Assembly: GCF_001723055.1 (NCBI RefSeq)
Contig: NZ_MDCR01000153.1
Coordinates: 1 to 40,073 of the forward strand
Source of the DNA: Streptomyces niveus
GTDB taxonomy: Bacteria > Actinomycetota > Actinomycetes > Streptomycetales > Streptomycetaceae
DNA length: 40,073 nt
Direction: 5' to 3'
In this document: piece by piece, positions 15,754-24,223 of the stretch
Position numbering within the stretch: position 1 is the first letter of the stretch
Layout: each line of letters opens with the position of its first letter
The notes under the pieces: model-generated
What the model was told of the DNA's origin: nothing
What the model saw: the letters and a program-made list of their open reading frames with translations, nothing else
Database searches by the model: none
Made by a program: the position numbers and the translations under genes

Positions 15754-16788
15754 ATGCACTACCGCACACTCGGCCGGACCGGCATCAAGGTCAGCCCCTA
15801 CTGCCTGGGCGCGATGATGTTCGGTGCCATCGGCAACCCCGACCACGACGACTCCGTCCGCATCATCCACAAGGCCCTGGACGCGGGCATCAACTTCATC
15901 GACACCGCCGACGCCTACTCACGCGGCGAGTCCGAGGAGATCGTCGGCAAGGCGCTCAAGGGCGGGCGCCGGGACAGCGTCGTACTCGCCACCAAGGCGC
16001 GCCTGCCGATGGGCGACGACCCCAACCAGCAAGGCACCTCCCGCCGTTGGCTGACCCGCGCGCTGGACGACTCGCTGCGCCGGCTGGGCACCGACCACGT
16101 CGACCTGTTCCAGATCCACCGGCCCGCGCCGGACACCGATGTGGAGGAAACCCTCTCCGCCCTCACCGACCTGATGCGCGCGGGCAAGGTCCGGGCCGTC
16201 GGTACGTCCTCCTTCCCCGCCTCCGACATCGTCGAGGCGCAGTGGGTCGCCGAGCGGCGCGGACTGGCCCGGTTCCGCACCGAGCAGCCGACGTACTCGA
16301 TCCTCAACCGCGGCATCGAGCGCGAGATCCTGCCGGTCTGCGAGCGTTACGGGATGGGCGCCCTGGTCTGGAGCCCCCTCGCGGGCGGCCTGCTCACCGG
16401 CCGCTACCGCAAGGGCCAGGAGGTCACCACCCACAGGGCGGGCTTCGGTTTCAAGCACCTGAGCGACGAGCGCCGGCTCGACGCCGTCGAACAGCTCATC
16501 CCCCTCGCCGAGGAGGCCGGGATGCCGCTGACGCACCTGGCGACGGCTTTCGCGATCACCCACCCCGGTGTCACCTCGGCGATCATCGGGCCGCGCACCA
16601 TGGCCCACCTGGACGACCTCCTCGCGGGCGCCGGGACCACGCTGAGCGACGACATCCTCGACCGGATCGACGCCGTCGTGGCCCCGGGCACCGACGTCGG
16701 CACGCTGGACACCGCGTACGTCCCGCCCGCCGTCGACCCGGCCGCCCCCCGCCTGCGCCGCCGCCCGGCATCCGAGCGCGCGGCCTGA
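15754..16788 (+). CDS. Aldo/keto reductase
   Basis: A 344-residue NADPH-dependent oxidoreductase with a (beta/alpha)8 barrel. The catalytic tetrad Asp50 (FIDTADAYS), Tyr55, Lys81 (LATKARLPMG) and His122 (FQIHRP) is complete. The cofactor-binding C-terminal part has GVTSAIIGPRTMAHLDD. GGAGGAG precedes the ATG. It resembles the YajO/Tas-like group acting on aldehydes and ketones. Divergence from a TetR gene with paired operators indicates induction by a reactive carbonyl or an aromatic compound; the actual substrate is unknown. Confidence 0.92.
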   Translation: MHYRTLGRTGIKVSPYCLGAMMFGAIGNPDHDDSVRIIHKALDAGINFIDTADAYSRGESEEIVGKALKGGRRDSVVLATKARLPMGDDPNQQGTSRRWLTRALDDSLRRLGTDHVDLFQIHRPAPDTDVEETLSALTDLMRAGKVRAVGTSSFPASDIVEAQWVAERRGLARFRTEQPTYSILNRGIEREILPVCERYGMGALVWSPLAGGLLTGRYRKGQEVTTHRAGFGFKHLSDERRLDAVEQLIPLAEEAGMPLTHLATAFAITHPGVTSAIIGPRTMAHLDDLLAGAGTTLSDDILDRIDAVVAPGTDVGTLDTAYVPPAVDPAAPRLRRRPASERAA

Positions 16789-16833
16789 TCCAACCGACAG
16801 GCCCTAAGCTCTGTCCGGCCGGACCGGACGCCG

Positions 16834-16864
16834 AGGCCGGGGCCGTATCGACAGACCCCGGCCT
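16834..16864. terminator. Hairpin between convergent AKR and PI-PLC genes
   Basis: AGGCCGGGG (16834-16842) and CCCCGGCCT (16856-16864) form a perfect 9-bp stem with a 13-base loop, between stops at 16788 and 16881. It probably terminates both transcripts. Confidence 0.65.
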
Positions 16865-16880
16865 ACCCCGAACAGTGCCG

Positions 16881-17831
16881 TCAGCCGTTGTGCCGGATCA
16901 GGGAATCCACCAGCCCGCCCCTGGTCTCCGGGAAGTCCAGCGGCACGATGCCCAGGCCGCGCCAGCCCGCGCCCTCCGACCCGTCGAGCAGCGTGTGCAC
17001 CTGCGGGTTCAGCCGGTCGGAGTTCCAGCGGGGCGGCAGCAGCGCCGCCGTGCTGACGAAGTTGATGTACTGCTTGCCCGGCTGGGACGCGGCCTTACGG
17101 AAATGGGCCGCGATCTTCGGGTACTTGGCGCCCGGCTCCGCCATGTAGTCGTCCTGGATGTCGAAGAGACCGCCGTCCCCGTACCGCACCCCCGGCATCC
17201 CGCCGCTGTCCGCGAGCAGCACGACCTTGCCGCGCGCCTCGCCGAGCGTCGGCAGATTGCTGTCGAGCCGGAAGAGGGACCGCCAGCCCTTCCCGTCCAG
17301 GTACGTGTCGAAGATCCGCCGGAACTCGGCGTCGCTCACCGACGAGTACTCCTGCTTCACGCGCATCAGCACGGTCTCGGAGGGGTGCGCCTGGAGGAAG
17401 TTGCGGCAGGCGGTGAGGACGTCGTCGAAGTTGAGGTTCTGGTAGTACGCGGCGTGGTGGATCGGGAAGGCGTTCTCGAACGCCCGGCAGCGTATGTCCA
17501 GGAACCGCACGCCGGTGTTCAACTGGTCGGCGATGGTGGTCCCTTGGCACGCGACGTACAGACCACCGCTGCGCGCGCCGGAGTTGTGGGTGCCGGGGAG
17601 GGTCAGGCTCCGTACGGGGGTGGAGTCGCCGATCCCGGAGAGCCAGTCGGAGGGGGCGAGGGCCCGCCGGGCCTTCGCGGACGCGGTGGTCGCCGTGGTC
17701 GCCCTGGTCGCCGCCGCTGCGGATGCCGTGCCGACGAGGGCGGTGGCGGAGACGGCGAGCGCGCCGGCGAGGATTCCTCGACGGCCAAGTCCAGCACCGG
17801 TGGGGGGAGTTGTGCCTGTGTCTGTAACCAT
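16881..17831 (-). CDS. Secreted phosphatidylinositol-specific phospholipase C-like protein
   Basis: A 316-residue exported enzyme. The N-terminus carries a twin-arginine signal (GLGRRGILAGALAVSATALV, 14-33) with an Ala-rich cleavage region, so export should be by the Tat route. The PI-PLC X domain follows at about 70-310. Conserved positions are His82 (LPGTHNSG), Arg115 (LDIRCR) and His125/126 (PIHHAAYY), the pair used for cyclic-phosphodiester cleavage, plus VLMRVKQEY. Bacterial members cleave phosphatidylinositol or related lipids. ATG 17831 gives the signal peptide directly; the longer frame to 17876 is unsupported. It ends convergently with the AKR gene. Confidence 0.87.
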   Translation of the reverse strand: MVTDTGTTPPTGAGLGRRGILAGALAVSATALVGTASAAAATRATTATTASAKARRALAPSDWLSGIGDSTPVRSLTLPGTHNSGARSGGLYVACQGTTIADQLNTGVRFLDIRCRAFENAFPIHHAAYYQNLNFDDVLTACRNFLQAHPSETVLMRVKQEYSSVSDAEFRRIFDTYLDGKGWRSLFRLDSNLPTLGEARGKVVLLADSGGMPGVRYGDGGLFDIQDDYMAEPGAKYPKIAAHFRKAASQPGKQYINFVSTAALLPPRWNSDRLNPQVHTLLDGSEGAGWRGLGIVPLDFPETRGGLVDSLIRHNG

Positions 17832-17893
17832 GGGCCGAGTATGACGTGCACGCATCAGGTACGGACAGGGCCTCACGAGGCGTCGTATTCCGG

Positions 17894-18688
17894 TCAGTTG
17901 CCTCGCGCCTTACCTTTGCCTCGCGCCTGCGACGGCCGGTACGGGGAAGGCGCGGAGGAGTCGGCCTGGCTGTACGAGTCACTGTCGTACAGGGAGGCGC
18001 CGCTGCTTGAGCTGGACCCGCTCCCCCGGCGCGAACGCGAGTTCCACATCTCCGGCATCGGGATGTTCGTGCCCGTGTACGGTGCCGAGTCGCCGTTCGT
18101 CCGGGTCAGCGGTGACGAGTTCTCCCGGTCCCAGTGGTTCTGGTTGTCCTGAACTCGGGCGGGAGGGACCGCCGCCTGCTGCTGCCGCTGCTGCTGGTTC
18201 GCGGCAAGCGCCTGGATGACGTTCGCGAGCGCCTCGGTGGCTCGGGCCAGATGCACGCTCACATCAAGGTCGTCGGACGCCGGGGCGGCAGTCCGGCCGG
18301 CAGCCGGAGCCGGAGTCTGATTCGCAGGGGCGGCGGAATTGCGCTCCGTGGACAGCGGCGACTGCCGCATGTCCCCTGTCAACGCCCCCTGCCCGCGCGC
18401 GTTCTGCTCCATCCGGCGAAGGGCGAACGATCCCCCGGCGACGGCCATCCCCGCGAAGAACAACGGCCCACCGGCGACAGCCCCGATACCGGTGAGACTC
18501 ATCGCCGCTCCCGCGGCCATCATGGCCAGCCCGACATACGTCGTCGTACGCGACCTCGCGAGCCCCCCGGCGAGCGTCCGCGCGAACCTCCCGGCGCCAC
18601 GTACCGCTCCACCCAGCTGTTCGCGCCGCGACTTGGGGCGCTCCTTCTCCTCCTCGTCACGATCCGCCGTGCTGCTCACATCGGACAT
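17894..18688 (-). CDS. Unrecognised membrane protein with Ser/Gln-rich tail
   Basis: A 264-residue protein without a recognised family. It begins with a highly charged segment (RDEEEKERPKSRREQ). A Gly/Ala-rich hydrophobic hairpin at about 50-90 (YVGLAMMAAGAAMSLTGIGA; GGPLFFAGMAVAGGSFALRR) gives two short membrane helices. Then comes a Pro/Ala linker, a short helix with a Gln run (VIQALAANQQQRQQQ) and a Ser-rich, probably disordered end (RRGSGSSSSSGAS). It lies 63 bases upstream of the PI-PLC gene on the same strand and may share its transcript. It could be a membrane scaffold. No enzymatic motif is visible. Confidence 0.65.
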   Translation of the reverse strand: MSDVSSTADRDEEEKERPKSRREQLGGAVRGAGRFARTLAGGLARSRTTTYVGLAMMAAGAAMSLTGIGAVAGGPLFFAGMAVAGGSFALRRMEQNARGQGALTGDMRQSPLSTERNSAAPANQTPAPAAGRTAAPASDDLDVSVHLARATEALANVIQALAANQQQRQQQAAVPPARVQDNQNHWDRENSSPLTRTNGDSAPYTGTNIPMPEMWNSRSRRGSGSSSSSGASLYDSDSYSQADSSAPSPYRPSQARGKGKARGN

Positions 18689-18832
18689 GCGCTGTCACCC
18701 CTTCGGGAACGTGGACGGGTCGACGGAGCCGTCGAAGGCGCATCGTGATCGACCGGCCGGCCTGCCTGCCTTCTGAGCAAGAACGGTCAGGAGTGGTGGT
18801 CGGTTCAACCACACCCGGTTTGTCCCGAAGCC

Positions 18833-19801
18833 TCAGCTTCCGTCCGCGGCCGGGCCCGGTTGCTGCCGGGCCTGGTTCCGGAACTGTGCGGGCGATGAGC
18901 CGACCACACGGCGGAACGCGGTGCTGAACGCGCTCTCCGACCGGTAGCCCGTGGCGCGTGCGAGCTGGGAGATCGACAGGGTGTCGCGGGCGAGGGCGTC
19001 GCGTGCGAGGCTCATGCGCCACTGGATCAGGTACTCCAGCGGCGGCGTCCCGACGTGGCTCTTGAACGCCTGCGCGAACGCGGAACGCGACATGTGGCTG
19101 ATCTCGGCCAGCTCCTTGAGGCTCCAGGAGTGGGCCATGTCCGCGTGCACGGCACGCAGGGCGGCACCGATGCCGTCCGCGTTCAGCGCGCCCAGCCAGC
19201 CGGTGGGCCGGTCAGTGCGACCCGCGTGCGCACGCAGCATGTGCACGAGCAGGATCTGCGCGAGGTGGTTCTGCACCAGCGGGCCGCCGGCGGCGGCGAC
19301 CCCGACCTCGGTGGCCAGCAGATCGATCAGCTGCGCGAGCCGCCCGCCATGAGGATCGGCCACGCGGACGATCACGAGCGAAGGCAGAAGATCGGTCAGG
19401 AGGGCCGCGTTCCTGTCGTCGAACGCGATGTGCCCTACGCAGAGGTAGAGATCATCCTCCCCGGACTCCGGGCCGATGGACTCCGGGCCGATCCGCACAA
19501 ACCCGTCCTCGGCACCCGCCAACACCGGCCCTGCGGGGCGCGGGCTCGCGCCGGGCGAGCTGGCCAGCACATAGGGCGGCGGGTTGCCCAGCATGAAGGT
19601 GTCGCCCTCCCGCAGGAGCACAGGCTCGTGCCCATCGAGGATCAACCAGCAGGTGCCTCGCACAAGGCCCCCGATCCGCACATGCAGGAACGGGTCGAAG
19701 CGCAGGGCCCACTCCCCTGCGGCCAGCAGACTGGGCCCGATCACCGTGCGGGGCCGGAGCAGGCCGATCGCGTCAGCCACCGGATCCCGGAATCCGAGCA
19801 C
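18833..19801 (-). CDS. AraC-family transcriptional regulator (cupin type)
   Basis: A 322-residue regulator. The N-terminal cupin-like sensor (about 15-150, WALRFDPFLHVRIGGLVRGT; REGDTFMLGNPPPYVLAS) is of the AraC_binding_2/cupin_6 group seen next to oxidoreductases. The C-terminal double helix-turn-helix is at about 215-315 (LKELAEISHMSRSAFAQAFK; QLARATGYRSESAFSTAFRR). GTG 19801 was chosen because AGGAGG lies 8 bases before it; the GTG three codons earlier abuts that site. It is divergent from the SDR at 19922, its likely target, with a 120-base shared control region. Confidence 0.9.
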   Translation of the reverse strand: MLGFRDPVADAIGLLRPRTVIGPSLLAAGEWALRFDPFLHVRIGGLVRGTCWLILDGHEPVLLREGDTFMLGNPPPYVLASSPGASPRPAGPVLAGAEDGFVRIGPESIGPESGEDDLYLCVGHIAFDDRNAALLTDLLPSLVIVRVADPHGGRLAQLIDLLATEVGVAAAGGPLVQNHLAQILLVHMLRAHAGRTDRPTGWLGALNADGIGAALRAVHADMAHSWSLKELAEISHMSRSAFAQAFKSHVGTPPLEYLIQWRMSLARDALARDTLSISQLARATGYRSESAFSTAFRRVVGSSPAQFRNQARQQPGPAADGS

Positions 19802-19850
19802 CGACGACACCTCCTGGACGATACGTAAAGAACAGCGGACTTTGCATCAT

Positions 19851-19879
19851 GGATAGTATCCGGGGCCTCCCGCAGTATC
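19851..19879. promoter_or_regulatory. GGATAGTATCC palindrome and AGTATC repeat in the AraC-SDR gap
   Basis: GGATAGTATCC (19851-19861) is an odd-length perfect palindrome. AGTATC recurs at 19874-19879, 19 bases after its copy at 19855. The element sits midway between the divergent starts 19801 and 19922. It is a plausible AraC half-site arrangement or core promoter. Confidence 0.4.
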
Positions 19880-19921
19880 GATGACGAACGGATCGGCATC
19901 GAGAGTGAGGGAGACGCCCGC

Positions 19922-20674
19922 ATGGGACAGCTGGAAGGCAAGACGTCGGTGGTCACCGGGGGCAGCACCGGTATCGGTCTGGCCACCGCCGTACGGCTGG
20001 CGGACGAGGGCGCGTACGTGTTCGTCACCGGCCGGCGCGAGTCCGAACTGGCGTCCGCCGTCAAGACCATCGGAGCGGACCGGGCCACCGCGGTCGTCGG
20101 CGACATCGCGAAGCCGGAAGACCTGGACCGGCTGTACGAGGCGGTCCGGGCGCGGGGCACGGGTCTGGACGTGCTCGTCGCGAACGCGGCGGTCGGCGCG
20201 TTCGCGACGCTGGAGCAGACCACGGAGGAGCACTTCGACCACACCTTCGACGTCAACGTCCGAGGCACCCTGTTCACGGTGAAGAAGGCGTTGCCGCTGC
20301 TCAACGACGGAGCCTCGGTCGTCCTGGTCGGTTCCACGGCCGGCGACCGCGGGGTTGAGGCGTTCGGCGCGTACGCGGCGTCGAAGGCGGCCGTCCGGTC
20401 CTTCGCGCGGACATGGTCCAACGAGCTCAAGGACCGTGGCATCCGGGTCAACGTGGTCTCCCCGGCCTGGATCGAGACTCCCGGGGGCACGGCCGCTTTC
20501 GGCGACGAGGAGACCGCACGGGCCGTCAAGGAGAACGTCGCCGCGACCGTGGCCAAAGGCCGCATGGGTCAGCCCGAGGAGGCCGCCGCGGTGGTGGCGT
20601 TCCTGGCCTCGGAACAGAGCAGCTACGTCGTCGGCGCGAACATCTACGTCGACGGCGGCACGAACCAGATCTGA
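19922..20674 (+). CDS. Short-chain dehydrogenase/reductase (classical SDR)
   Basis: A 250-residue oxidoreductase. TGGSTGIG is at 12-19, Arg38-Arg39 after beta-2 suggests NADPH, ANAA stands at 87-90 in place of the common NNAG, and Ser138, Tyr151 and Lys155 (YAASK) form the active site. The C-terminal YVVGANIYVDGGTNQI is typical of the 3-oxoacyl-ACP-reductase-like branch. GAGGGAG precedes the ATG. It is paired with the divergent AraC gene and resembles the quinone/ketone-reductase type commonly found under such regulators. The substrate is unknown. Confidence 0.92.
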   Translation: MGQLEGKTSVVTGGSTGIGLATAVRLADEGAYVFVTGRRESELASAVKTIGADRATAVVGDIAKPEDLDRLYEAVRARGTGLDVLVANAAVGAFATLEQTTEEHFDHTFDVNVRGTLFTVKKALPLLNDGASVVLVGSTAGDRGVEAFGAYAASKAAVRSFARTWSNELKDRGIRVNVVSPAWIETPGGTAAFGDEETARAVKENVAATVAKGRMGQPEEAAAVVAFLASEQSSYVVGANIYVDGGTNQI

Positions 20675-20800
20675 GGTGGCACTGCGGTTCCAGCTCGCGC
20701 AACCCCAATACTGACGCCATCGCGTATGGGATCGTCGCGGGTTGACCAGGAGAACTGAGACAGAACGAGCAGTCTGTGGTCCCGGGCGGTCGGCACCGGC

Positions 20801-21394
20801 TCAGTCACGTAGGTGGGTCAGAAGCGTGTCGCCCGACGGATACGGGAGCTCCGCGGGAAGCAGTTGCCGGGCGGCATCCAGAGCCCCGCCCTTCACCTGG
20901 GCATGGATCGCATGCGCGAGTGCGGTGACGTCGTTGATCGAGACGATCCACTCCTCCGCGTAGCGCTCAGCGGCCTCGCCCGTGAGGCCGAGTTGAAGAG
21001 AGCGGTAAGGAAGCGGCTGTAGGTGGAGACCGCGTTCGGGATCCCACTGAACTCGAGCCGGGGCTTGCTTCAGCCGGCGTTTCCAGGTGGCGCGGTCGGG
21101 ATGCAGCCCGTGTTCGTAGTGGGCCAGGCAGGCGTTTCGCAGCGCCCATTCGAAACCCTCTCGGGTGATTTCGATCGCCAGCACCGTCTCCTGGTCTTCC
21201 TTGCTCGCCCATCCGCAGCGGTACATCATCCAGAGGAACGACGGCTTGATCCACGTCATGCGTTCCCTCTTCCAGGCCGCCGGAAAGCGACCGTCCTGCA
21301 CGGCAGGCAGTCCAATCTCCGGCGCGTACGCCTGGTAGACGGTCACCGTGGCGGCCGTGTATAGGGCGCGGATCTGATGCTTGGGTTCTGGCAC
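20801..21394 (-). CDS. DUF4291 family protein
   Basis: A 197-residue protein that I recognise as DUF4291 by IRALYTAATVTVYQAYAPEI near the start and the core MTWIKPSFLWMMYRCGW at about 46-62, followed by VLAIEITREGFEWALRNA. The family is widespread in bacteria and fungi and has no established function. The protein is soluble, with many Trp, Arg and His residues. The start is GTG at 21394 and has no strong ribosome site, so a different start is possible. Base composition is lower in GC than the flanks, and no operon partner adjoins it, which suggests a transferred single gene. Confidence 0.78.
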   Translation of the reverse strand: MPEPKHQIRALYTAATVTVYQAYAPEIGLPAVQDGRFPAAWKRERMTWIKPSFLWMMYRCGWASKEDQETVLAIEITREGFEWALRNACLAHYEHGLHPDRATWKRRLKQAPARVQWDPERGLHLQPLPYRSLQLGLTGEAAERYAEEWIVSINDVTALAHAIHAQVKGGALDAARQLLPAELPYPSGDTLLTHLRD

Positions 21395-21587
21395 GGTGAC
21401 CAGAGTCGGCGTTCGGCGGGGGCTGCGCCATCGAATTACCGGGCCGGATGAGGCTGGCTGGTCGGGTGGTTCGTGAGGTAGGTCGAGTGGATGTGCCGAC
21501 CGGGACGGGCTGCCGGGGGCGAAGAACCGCTACCCGGCTCCCCGTAGTCTGCCTTGTCTCACGACGGCATGACTTCGGCGGGGTCTC

Positions 21588-21836
21588 ATGGCAGACGGCA
21601 GCAGATCCAGAACGGACATCCGCGGCGGCCACATCGGACTGGTCGTGGTGATCATTGCCCTGGTCGTCATCGCCAGTTTCTCGGGTCCTCGCTGGACCTT
21701 GGCCGTCGCGGGGTGCTTCGTTGTGTGGTTCACCCTCGCGCTGGCAGTCATCCGCATCAGGGGTGGACGCGGCAGAGAAGCCATTCGACGGGCTTACGTC
21801 GCAACCTTCGGCTGGGGCGACTACGTCACCCCGTGA
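21588..21836 (+). CDS. Small two-helix membrane protein
   Basis: An 82-residue protein with two hydrophobic helices at about 15-31 (IGLVVVIIALVVIASFS) and 36-54 (WTLAVAGCFVVWFTLALAV), flanked by positive charge (RIRGGRGREAIRRA), so both ends should be cytoplasmic. A TAGTCT at 21545-21550 fits a -10 element. The ribosome site is weak (GCGGGG). It ends 17 bases from the convergent gene at 21854. No family is recognised. Confidence 0.5.
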   Translation: MADGSRSRTDIRGGHIGLVVVIIALVVIASFSGPRWTLAVAGCFVVWFTLALAVIRIRGGRGREAIRRAYVATFGWGDYVTP

Positions 21837-21853
21837 GGGGGTTGAACGACGGG

Positions 21854-22597
21854 CTAACGGGCCGGGCCCCGTGCGCTGTTGGGCCGGGAGAGCGGTACCG
21901 CGTGGCCGGTGCTTCCCCGGCGGGCCGCCGCCGGGCCGGTGGGCGGGGCCGGGTTGATGTCCGACAGCTCGATGTCCGACAGCGAACGGGACCTGCCCCG
22001 CCGTGGCACGGTGACGGCCGCGGTCGCCGCCACCACGGAGTTCACGGTCGCGGGCTCAGCGGCGGGCGCCGGCGGCGGACGTAGCGTGCCGCTCTCCAGC
22101 TCACCCGCCCGCAGCCAGCGGTCGTCCGCCCCCGGCGGCGCCGCCGGGGGCCGCGCCCGCGCGAACCGGGCGACATCGCCCCGGTGCAGCGGGAGGATCG
22201 CGTCGGGGCGGGGCGGGCGGTACATCTCCTCCGCGGGCAGGAAGTGCTGCTTCAGCACGTTGGAGGCGGTGACGAGCAGCAGGCCGCCACCAGTGGCGTA
22301 CCGGCCGAGCCCCCCACCCGCACCGGCGCCGTACAGCGCGTAACCCGTGGCGTTGAGAACCCCGAAAGCGAGCCGCGTGAGACTCGGCTTGACGTGCTCC
22401 TGGTCGGGTTTCATCCAGATCGCGCGGGCGGCGTTGGCCTCGTAGACGATCTGGTTCAGCCCTTCGAGGCCGGCGATGCCCGTGCCCACCCCGTAGGTGG
22501 CGAGGCTGTCCTGGAACTTCCCGAGACTCTTCACGAATGGCGCCGCGTCGGTGGCGACAGAGGGAAGCAGATCGGCCCAACCCACGTTGTTGACCAC
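21854..22597 (-). CDS. Unrecognised protein with helical N-half and disordered C-half
   Basis: A 247-residue protein with a GTG start and GGAGG 8 bases upstream. Residues 1-75 look helical (LGKFQDSLATYGVGTGIAGL). A glycine-rich weakly hydrophobic pair follows at about 77-115 (LNATGYALYGAGAGGGLGRY; GGGLLLVTASNVLKQHF). The rest is Pro/Ala/Arg-rich and probably disordered. It does not resemble a known family, though its Gly-rich hairpin plus disordered tail recalls the layout of the gene at 17894. The small gene at 22795 lies upstream on the same strand. Confidence 0.6.
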   Translation of the reverse strand: MVNNVGWADLLPSVATDAAPFVKSLGKFQDSLATYGVGTGIAGLEGLNQIVYEANAARAIWMKPDQEHVKPSLTRLAFGVLNATGYALYGAGAGGGLGRYATGGGLLLVTASNVLKQHFLPAEEMYRPPRPDAILPLHRGDVARFARARPPAAPPGADDRWLRAGELESGTLRPPPAPAAEPATVNSVVAATAAVTVPRRGRSRSLSDIELSDINPAPPTGPAAARRGSTGHAVPLSRPNSARGPAR

Positions 22598-22794
22598 GCT
22601 CGATACCTCCGTCCATGGCCGGGCATGCCCCGGTGTTCCGCACGACCTTGATCACTACGACTGTCGCGCCCGGAGCTGAATCCCGAGCCAACGGCAGGTG
22701 ACACCGCGGCCATCGTTCGTCCCCGCCAACGGAGTTGGGGCGAGTCCCCCGGAGTCCGCCGCGCGGACCCCAGGGAACTCATCAGCCGGCGGGG

Positions 22795-22980
22795 CTACTT
22801 GCCGTTGCCACCGCTCGGAGCGGGATCACGCGGCGCCTCGGGAGGCATGGGGCCTCCGTCGTGCTTGCCGCCGTCGTCGTCGGTGGCAGCCATGTCCCAC
22901 GGGTGACGGAACGGCACGCCCCGCCACCCGTCGCCGTCCGGCGGTCGCGTCTCGTACGTATCGACGGTCTGTGCGCTCAC
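22795..22980 (-). CDS. Small hydrophilic protein, unrecognised
   Basis: A 61-residue GTG-start ORF with AGAGGAGG about 10 bases upstream, the strongest support for translation. The product (MSAQTVDTYETRPPDGDGWR and a Gly/Asp/Pro-rich tail ending GGNGK) is hydrophilic and probably disordered. It lies 197 bases upstream of the gene at 22597 on the same strand. The gap between them shows no further gene. Confidence 0.45.
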   Translation of the reverse strand: MSAQTVDTYETRPPDGDGWRGVPFRHPWDMAATDDDGGKHDGGPMPPEAPRDPAPSGGNGK

Positions 22981-23147
22981 GGCGCCGACCTCCTCTTTCG
23001 CGCGGGGCCGCGCCGCCGTACCGTCGACGGCGTGACCGGTGAACCGCGAGGCGCACGCCTCACGGGTTGGTCATCCGCCCCGGCCACTCGACCTGTCCAG
23101 GGTTCTCACCGGCCGGGGCGGACGTTCTTGGTAGGGCTTCGGCCTCG

Positions 23148-23513
23148 TCAGTGCCGTATCGACGCGCGGGGAAGAAGCGACAGCCCGCTCACGTCGAAGG
23201 CCAGATACGGGCGTACGGTCCACTCGATCCACCGTCCCCCGCTGCTGAGCGAGAACCCGCACGGCTCCCCCCGGTGCAGCGCGGCGACGGCCCCCAGAGA
23301 CCCCCCGTGCCCGGTCCACCGCAGGGCCCGCTCGCGCTCGACGGGCGCCAGGGTGTCCTTGATCGCACGCACATCCACCCGGATCGCCCGGACGGCCTCG
23401 GCCGGGTTGGACCGCGAACACCGCGAGACCTGGGCCGGACTGTCGGGCTCGAACGTCTCGTACACGACCCGCTCGCACCAGAAGGCGGTAAGGGTCTGGC
23501 CAGGTCGACGCAT
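23148..23513 (-). CDS. Small unrecognised protein
   Basis: A 121-residue ORF. ATG 23513 is chosen because GGGAGGG lies 6 bases before it. The product starts MRRPGQTLTAFWCERVVYET and contains three cysteines and a Trp-rich strand-like region (RWIEWTVRPYLAFDVSGLSL). No family is recognised. The striking concentric palindrome at 23662-23693 lies 149 bases upstream and is probably part of its control region. Confidence 0.5.
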   Translation of the reverse strand: MRRPGQTLTAFWCERVVYETFEPDSPAQVSRCSRSNPAEAVRAIRVDVRAIKDTLAPVERERALRWTGHGGSLGAVAALHRGEPCGFSLSSGGRWIEWTVRPYLAFDVSGLSLLPRASIRH

Positions 23514-23661
23514 GCGGAGCCCTCCCGAGTACGACACGGCAGCCGGCCCCCTGCCTGCGGCCGGCGTGACGAGCGGCGAGCAGGGGGCGGCCCTTCGAAC
23601 GCCCCTCAACTGGCGCAGAGTTGGGGAGCGACACCTCGAAGCTAGCGCGTGCTAGGGACGG

Positions 23662-23693
23662 GTATCAAGTGTTATCCCTCTAACGGGTGATAC
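23662..23693. promoter_or_regulatory. Concentric double palindrome (GTATCA/TGATAC around GTTA/TAAC)
   Basis: GTATCA (23662-23667) pairs with TGATAC (23688-23693), and inside it GTTA (23671-23674) pairs with TAAC (23681-23684). Both have the same centre, around TCCCTC. It stands in an AT-richer pocket between the terminator of the 23795 gene and the 23148 gene. The layout suits a dimeric repressor or a pair of dimers. The regulator is not evident. Confidence 0.6.
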
Positions 23694-23704
23694 TGGAATC
23701 ACCA

Positions 23705-23738
23705 ACGGGCGGTCCACCGCACCGGTGGGACCGCCCGT
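23705..23738. terminator. Strong hairpin after the 23795 gene
   Basis: ACGGGCGGTCC (23705-23715) pairs with GGACCGCCCGT (23728-23738), and the loop carries a further ACCG/CGGT stem. The bases after it (GAACGCGCCTTG) recur after the DUF397 hairpin at 24525-24563, so the two are related copies. Confidence 0.75.
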
Positions 23739-23794
23739 CGTGAACGCGCCTTGAATCAGGTGAAGTTGTGGGAGCGTGCCGGTCCTTCGCGGGC

Positions 23795-24172
23795 CTACCA
23801 GTAGGTGGCCGGTCCCGAGAGGACCCAGCCCGCGTCGGTGGGCTTGACCCAGAAGCTCAACTCCACATCGACTATCCGCGCGCGGTAGGCGATCTTGATG
23901 CCGACATGGCTGTCGGTGTAGCTCCAGCCGAAGTCCGAGAGTTCGAGTTCACCGAGCCAGGACAGGTTCCGCTCCCACTCATCGGCGGCGAATTCCGCAT
24001 CGGTACTCGCAGCGACGGAGGCGGTCCACAGCGACTTGAGTACATGCCGGACCGGGTAGTGATCGACGAGTTGTCCGGCCTCGGAGATCCGCCCCGCACG
24101 GAGAAGCCCGAAGTAGTTGCGAAGGACCGCTTCGACCTCTGTCCTGCCGGGCTGCTCAGTCCAGATCCTCAT
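23795..24172 (-). CDS. Small cytosolic protein, possibly NTF2/SnoaL-like
   Basis: A 125-residue protein with a helical N-half (EAVLRNYFGLLRAGRISEAG) and a C-half of alternating strands ending WVLSGPATYW. The helix-then-curved-sheet order and the length resemble NTF2-like proteins, but no diagnostic residue is visible, so this is a guess. No good ribosome site precedes ATG 24172. It follows the degenerated first copy of the DUF397 cassette and has its own strong terminator. Confidence 0.55.
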   Translation of the reverse strand: MRIWTEQPGRTEVEAVLRNYFGLLRAGRISEAGQLVDHYPVRHVLKSLWTASVAASTDAEFAADEWERNLSWLGELELSDFGWSYTDSHVGIKIAYRARIVDVELSFWVKPTDAGWVLSGPATYW

Positions 24173-24223
24173 CGCGAAATGATAGAAGTTCGGGCGCCGC
24201 CGCCGAACGCACCAACGGGCCGC

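Noticed and set aside
18795..18815. GTGGT/ACCAC hairpin after the AraC gene at 18833
   Set aside because: The 5-bp stem is too short to call a terminator with confidence.
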